Shown here: piece after piece, positions 60,701 to 64,000 of the stretch | Position numbering within the stretch: the first letter of the stretch is position 1 | Layout: every line of letters starts with the position of its first letter | NCBI GenBank assembly: GCA_029964075.1 | Contig: CM057136.1 | Coordinates: forward strand, 16,108,381-16,172,380 | From: Patiria pectinifera | Lineage: Eukaryota; Echinodermata; Asteroidea; Valvatida; Asterinidae | Reading direction: 5' to 3' | DNA length: 64,000 nucleotides | Notes under the pieces: generated by a model | Seen by the model: the letters and a program-made list of their open reading frames with translations, nothing else | Told to the model about the DNA's origin: nothing | Databases searched by the model: none | Position numbers and translations under genes: made by a program

Positions 60701-62634
60701 TAAATGTCATGGTTAATTGGCTCTGTTGCAGATATTACAATTCCTTTTACAACGCTAGAATTGCCCACAAGTTGAAAATTGTTTTACGGAGGAAGACGGA
60801 ACAATGGGTAATACCTTAGATCCATAGTCCCAAGTCTGTTTCATCATCCACTTGACAACCAGCTCAATTACCATGATTACTAAACAGCGGTACACCAACA
60901 TGTGCAGAGTTAACCTTTTCTTTACGGTTTAATTCTATTAAGTTGGTAAGCGGGAGTATGTTTCTACTTCTAGTTGTGGAAGTTGCATTCGGTACCATAC
61001 AGGTACGAAAGATCTATTAATTGTATGTTATAAAACACCTATATTCATAGTTTCTTGACCGATGACATGAGTACCAGTATGTCCTGCTGATTGAATCATG
61101 TACATGTACATGTAGCTGTAGATACAATGTATGTGCCGATTATTTCACTAGAATGATCTTGGATTAAAACTGGTCAAGCCCAAAATCCAACTAAAATGGT
61201 ATAAAGTCGATGAAATAAATATAACAAAACTTTTGTAGACACATCACCGTAAAAAAAAAGTGGACTTGAATAAAGACGAGCCTGCTGATTGGTTTCAAGT
61301 CGTGTAGCTGTAGATACAAATGTGCCGATTTTATTTCACTAGAATGATCTTGAATTAAAACTAGTCAAGCTCCAAATCCAACTAAAACGGTATGAAGTTG
61401 GTGAAATAAATATAACAAGACTTTTGTAGATAGATCACCGTAAAAAAAAGTGGACTTGAATCAAGACGAGCCCAGCTCGTTGTCTATAAATACATTTCTC
61501 AGCATCCAGGTTCCTGTTTATCACAAGTCACTTTCGGCAACGGCAAATGGCGTGAATGCAGACGCCAGCTCGCTTGCGACGATTAAAATCTTAGGCTGCG
61601 TAATCCCCAACCGACTGTAGCATTATGAGTCACAGCAAACAGCAAGCATAGGGTTTTTGTTGTTTTCATACACACAAACTTGTCTCGTCCCTGGACGAGG
61701 GTTCGTCTCGTTCTGGCCTCTGGGTTTGTGGTTTGTTGCTTGTCGCTATCGGTAGACCTGTATCCTGTCAGTTGTTGACCAAAGGAATCTGTTGTCACCA
61801 AATAAATGGTGAACAATGCTGTCACTTGATAAGTAACAAAGTTTATTAAGGTGCACTTTATGACAAAGTTAAATGTCAGGTGCATTTTACTGTTATAAAT
61901 CCCTAGGCAATATCAAGTCTTCATGTACATGTATGCTTGTTTGCCTCGTAACAGTAAGCTTCATCATTTGCTGCCATTGACAGGATGGCAGGGACTTGAC
62001 TTTCAACTTCAATTCTCTTTTTTCATTTGGATTTTTCCCTAAGCTTTTCCTTTTTTCCCTTTTTTTGGTCATAATGCTATGTACATTTTTAGTTTATAAA
62101 ATCCACAGTGACGGGGTTCATTTGTGAAACTAAATGTTTGAGTCGGGAATTGCAAGGTAGACTAAAATCAAGTATCTGGATAGTTTTTTGGTACTTTCCT
62201 TTGTTTTTTTTTAAATTTTACTGATAGCATGAGCTCACCAAATAAAAGGGAACATTTTCAATGTGGTATCGTAAAAACAATAACATGATTATCTTCACAG
62301 GTCTGCCTTTAGTAAATGCCTCGTTCTCAGCCTCACAAACTTGCACGTTGCAAAAATTAACTTAGATTTTAATCTCAGTCACATTGTGAACAGAACTAGA
62401 ACAGGCATTTACTGACGATAACAGACCCTTTCAGGGTGAAAAATGATTTTAAAAAGCCTATAAATTTGAGCCGGAAACTGGTCCTTGTACTTGGTTTGTG
62501 AAGTGTCTGTTACAATTGACAGAACCTCTCTCTCTCTCTCTGTATCTATGTTTTGTATCCCCCCTTCCCCAGTCTTTCCCATCCAAAGCTCCTTCCTCTA
62601 GTCCAACTCGTCGCAAATGCAGGGCTGAAGTCAG
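48762..62634 (+). CDS. CCSER1/2-like serine-rich coiled-coil protein, 3' end beyond the window
   Basis: Exons: 48762-50428, 54549-54713, 58269-58473, 58715-58759, 59294-59374, 59861-59956, 60350-60451, and a candidate 62573-62634. Phases agree, giving about 807 residues so far. Seen: a basic, Ser-rich disordered N-terminus (SFISRLPSFRKKKTPPPKES); near residues 480-540 a SESLDSCELDSLCSEDLMCD / DDDMFD acidic block resembling the CCSER2 'ESCDLEDDDLMLD' region; in exon 3 AAVYRHMIQDMTSVKTMLLK, closely matching the CCSER2 'RHMVQD-TAVKTQLLKLKR' helix; then a coiled coil (ENAVLRKEVKNLQELFADAQ) and a Cys/Gln segment like the CCSER2 end. Vertebrate CCSER proteins are poorly understood; CCSER2 has been linked to microtubule bundling. 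The family is well supported by the order of these blocks; CCSER1 versus CCSER2 cannot be decided. The last exon is inferred from splice signals only. Confidence 0.83.
51745..51885 (+). mobile_element. Diverged Penelope-like fragment with hammerhead-like core, copy 2
   Basis: CTCTCCTGAAGACGGTCAGA then a perfect 7-bp stem (CGGTCAG/CTGACCG, loop AGCATA) and GAACATCGAG correspond to the centre of the foldback at 25300. CACATGGTGTTTCCGCAAAC further on corresponds to one of its arms. In CCSER-like intron 1. Confidence 0.5.
53006..54188. mobile_element. 1.18 kb TIR DNA transposon, non-autonomous
   Basis: Perfect 27-bp terminal inverted repeats starting TACCGTAATTTTCGGAATAT and continuing AAGCCGC. 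Inside both ends are further GCGGCTTATACGCCG repeats in both orientations. Ends in TA, compatible with a TA target as in Tc1/mariner/pogo elements, but the superfamily is not certain. No transposase frame. In intron 1 of the CCSER-like gene. Confidence 0.85.
55190..55325 (-). mobile_element. Degenerate SINE fragment, type C
   Basis: The words GTGGGTCACAGATGTGGAAG and AAGGACAGTACCCCTGTGCTA parallel the head of the type C SINE at 44650-44914. In an intron of the CCSER-like gene. Confidence 0.45.
56040..56465. mobile_element. Possible degenerate hAT-like MITE
   Basis: Both ends carry ATTATTCAA/ATATTCGAA inverted words, and the right end reads ATGCTGGACAGCCCTAG, i.e. CTAGGGCTGTCCAGCAT on the other strand, a terminus style seen in hAT-derived repeats. 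The left end is too mutated to define a target duplication. Confidence 0.4.
57801..57955 (+). mobile_element. tRNA-derived SINE, type B, copy 2
   Basis: A-box-like GTGGTCAAGTGGTAAGACTA and B box GGTCGTGGGTTCGAGTCCCA, then the same body as at 29180-29325 (ACTTTCACTCAGGAG, TTACACACTGAGTATAC, GAAGGGCAAAACC). In intron 2 of the CCSER-like gene. It does not fold as a tRNA. Confidence 0.78.
61112..61490. repeat. Tandem duplication of a 190-bp segment
   Basis: Two consecutive copies share AGCTGTAGATACAA, TTTCACTAGAATGATCTTG, GAAATAAATATAACAA and AGTGGACTTGAAT in the same order with about 10 percent differences. In an intron of the CCSER-like gene. Confidence 0.85.
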
Positions 62635-64000
62635 GTAAACGATAACCCCAAGAAAACAAAACAAAATGCAACCAATGCCGCTCCTTTCAAAAAAAAATAA
62701 GTTAACAGCATGAGGTCTTCTGTTGCAGTGCTTGTGCTATCTGCATGCTTTCCCCCAGCTGCCCTTGTTCAGATGGTGTCACTCTGTCCAATATGTGGAA
62801 AGCGCCCCCTTGTGGTTTTGTTTATCCAGTTGCGTACACTTACAGATACCTGGTGAAGTTCCGTATATGTGCATGCTACTGTAGTGCGTTGTGTTCAGCT
62901 TACTGTGGATTTGTTTAGTTTTAAAACAGATTAGAAAACAGATAGATAATGAAATTTTATATTGTTACTCAAGGAAGCTTGTTAGAATGACTAACATTAA
63001 AGTTTGCCTTTTCGTAGTTTCAGAATTCCTATCCCTCCAAAGGAAACTTACTTTTGCCTGAAAAACCGAGCAGCGATTTTTCCAAATTTTTAAAAATGAA
63101 GCACGGTCTTTGCATTTTTTGCACAAGTTGACCTAAAATCACTCTTCCATGTTGTGTGCTCATCAAAGACAACAATGTACTTTTCCATCTTTTGTCTGGC
63201 GATGTTTCACACACCCACAACGCAGGATGTTTTGATTATAAATAAAAGTGGCAGATATATTGGTGACATCATCTACGCGTTCCATATTGCCTCCCCAAGA
63301 TTTTTTTTTCATTGATTCTGCTTTCTCATGCTGATGCAACTCCTACATGTAAAAATATTTTTAGCTTCCCGTTAAATTTCTGTTAAATTTTTTTTTTATT
63401 TCTCTATTGATACATCTATGCTCTTAACACTTAAAGGATTATTTTTTTTAGATGCCGTAACTTTTTAGTTGGCTGTCCTAATCATTTAAAAAGCTTGCAC
63501 TCCATTAATATATCCAAATGTTACTTGTAGTTTGTAGTTGTAGCTCGATAGTCGGAGACAAAATTAGTCATGTAGTTTTAAAGTTTTGAAAATTTGATTG
63601 TAGGGGTGTGCATCGGAACCGAGCGCCCAACTGCTGATGTCACGAGCCGGTTCAAGATTATGGGATTGGGTACCCATAACCAACCTGACTGATTACTTAG
63701 TTATTCTCAGACAATGAATAAGAAAGGTTTTTAATGCCTTTTGTGGGGAATTTTGAAAACAAAAACCAGGCTGAATGGAAAACTAAAACACGTTTTAACG
63801 TGCAATACTGTAGATGACGCTCGCGAAAGTTGCAGTTTACACCGTAAGGCTATAAAGCCCTTTAGACAACTTCCGGGATTTGAATTTTAGGACTGGATTT
63901 CTTTTACGGGTACCCGTGTTGTACTTCAATAGGGTATCCAGTGTCTGTACATGTACTACCAGTAAATGCGCACCACTATTTAATTCAGGGCAACATATTA
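62635..64000. other. Intron or 3' region of the CCSER-like gene, no exon recognised
   Basis: AT-rich sequence with poly-T runs and one GCGCCCCCTTGTGG motif at 62802. No splice-bounded frame continues the CCSER-like phase, so the next exon probably lies beyond 64000. Confidence 0.4.

Overview
The window is eukaryotic genomic DNA. It is intron-rich with canonical GT/AG splice sites, AT-rich introns and intergenic DNA, many short transposon remnants, and one 500-base run of N. The gene set (TRPC-type channel, SLC35D, TGOLN2-like, MAN2B1, CCSER-like), the self-complementary ACATGTAC motifs and the SINE/LINE types suggest a marine deuterostome invertebrate. An echinoderm, perhaps a sea star, is my best guess; this is inference from general resemblance, not from any search.

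Layout. (1) 146-9924 (+): twelve exons of a TRPC-family cation channel lacking its 5' exons, followed at 10321-11487 by an acidic Glu/Pro-rich reading frame that may be an alternative last exon, with two in-frame stops near its end. (2) 13454-17980 (+): a small unrecognised single-pass membrane protein gene whose first intron contains the assembly gap. (3) 19537-21757 (+): a three-exon SLC35D3-like nucleotide-sugar transporter. (4) 24705-30953 (-): a four-exon gene with the signal peptide, repetitive lumenal domain, transmembrane segment and YxxPhi tail of trans-Golgi network protein TGOLN2/TGN38/TGN46; the lumenal part is two tandem-repeat blocks (37-residue and 35-residue units). (5) 31407-45373 (+): a complete 23-exon lysosomal alpha-mannosidase (MAN2B1), head to head with the TGN gene across about 450 bp that hold two CACGTGAC (CLEAR-like) boxes. 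(6) 48762 to at least 62634 (+): a CCSER1/2-like serine-rich coiled-coil gene whose 3' end lies outside the window.

Three neighbouring genes (transporter, TGN protein, lysosomal mannosidase) serve the secretory/lysosomal glycoprotein route. The divergent promoter offers a concrete co-regulation hypothesis.

Introns and spacers carry LINE 3' ends ending in the 'WN-LP' peptide, three tRNA-derived SINE types, a TTAA-flanked TIR element, a 1.18 kb TIR element, a two-copy MITE family, several hairpin foldbacks, and a Penelope-like foldback with a hammerhead-ribozyme-like core (diverged second copy at 51.76 kb). All exon models come from reading frames, splice signals and remembered family features; no alignment or structure prediction was run.
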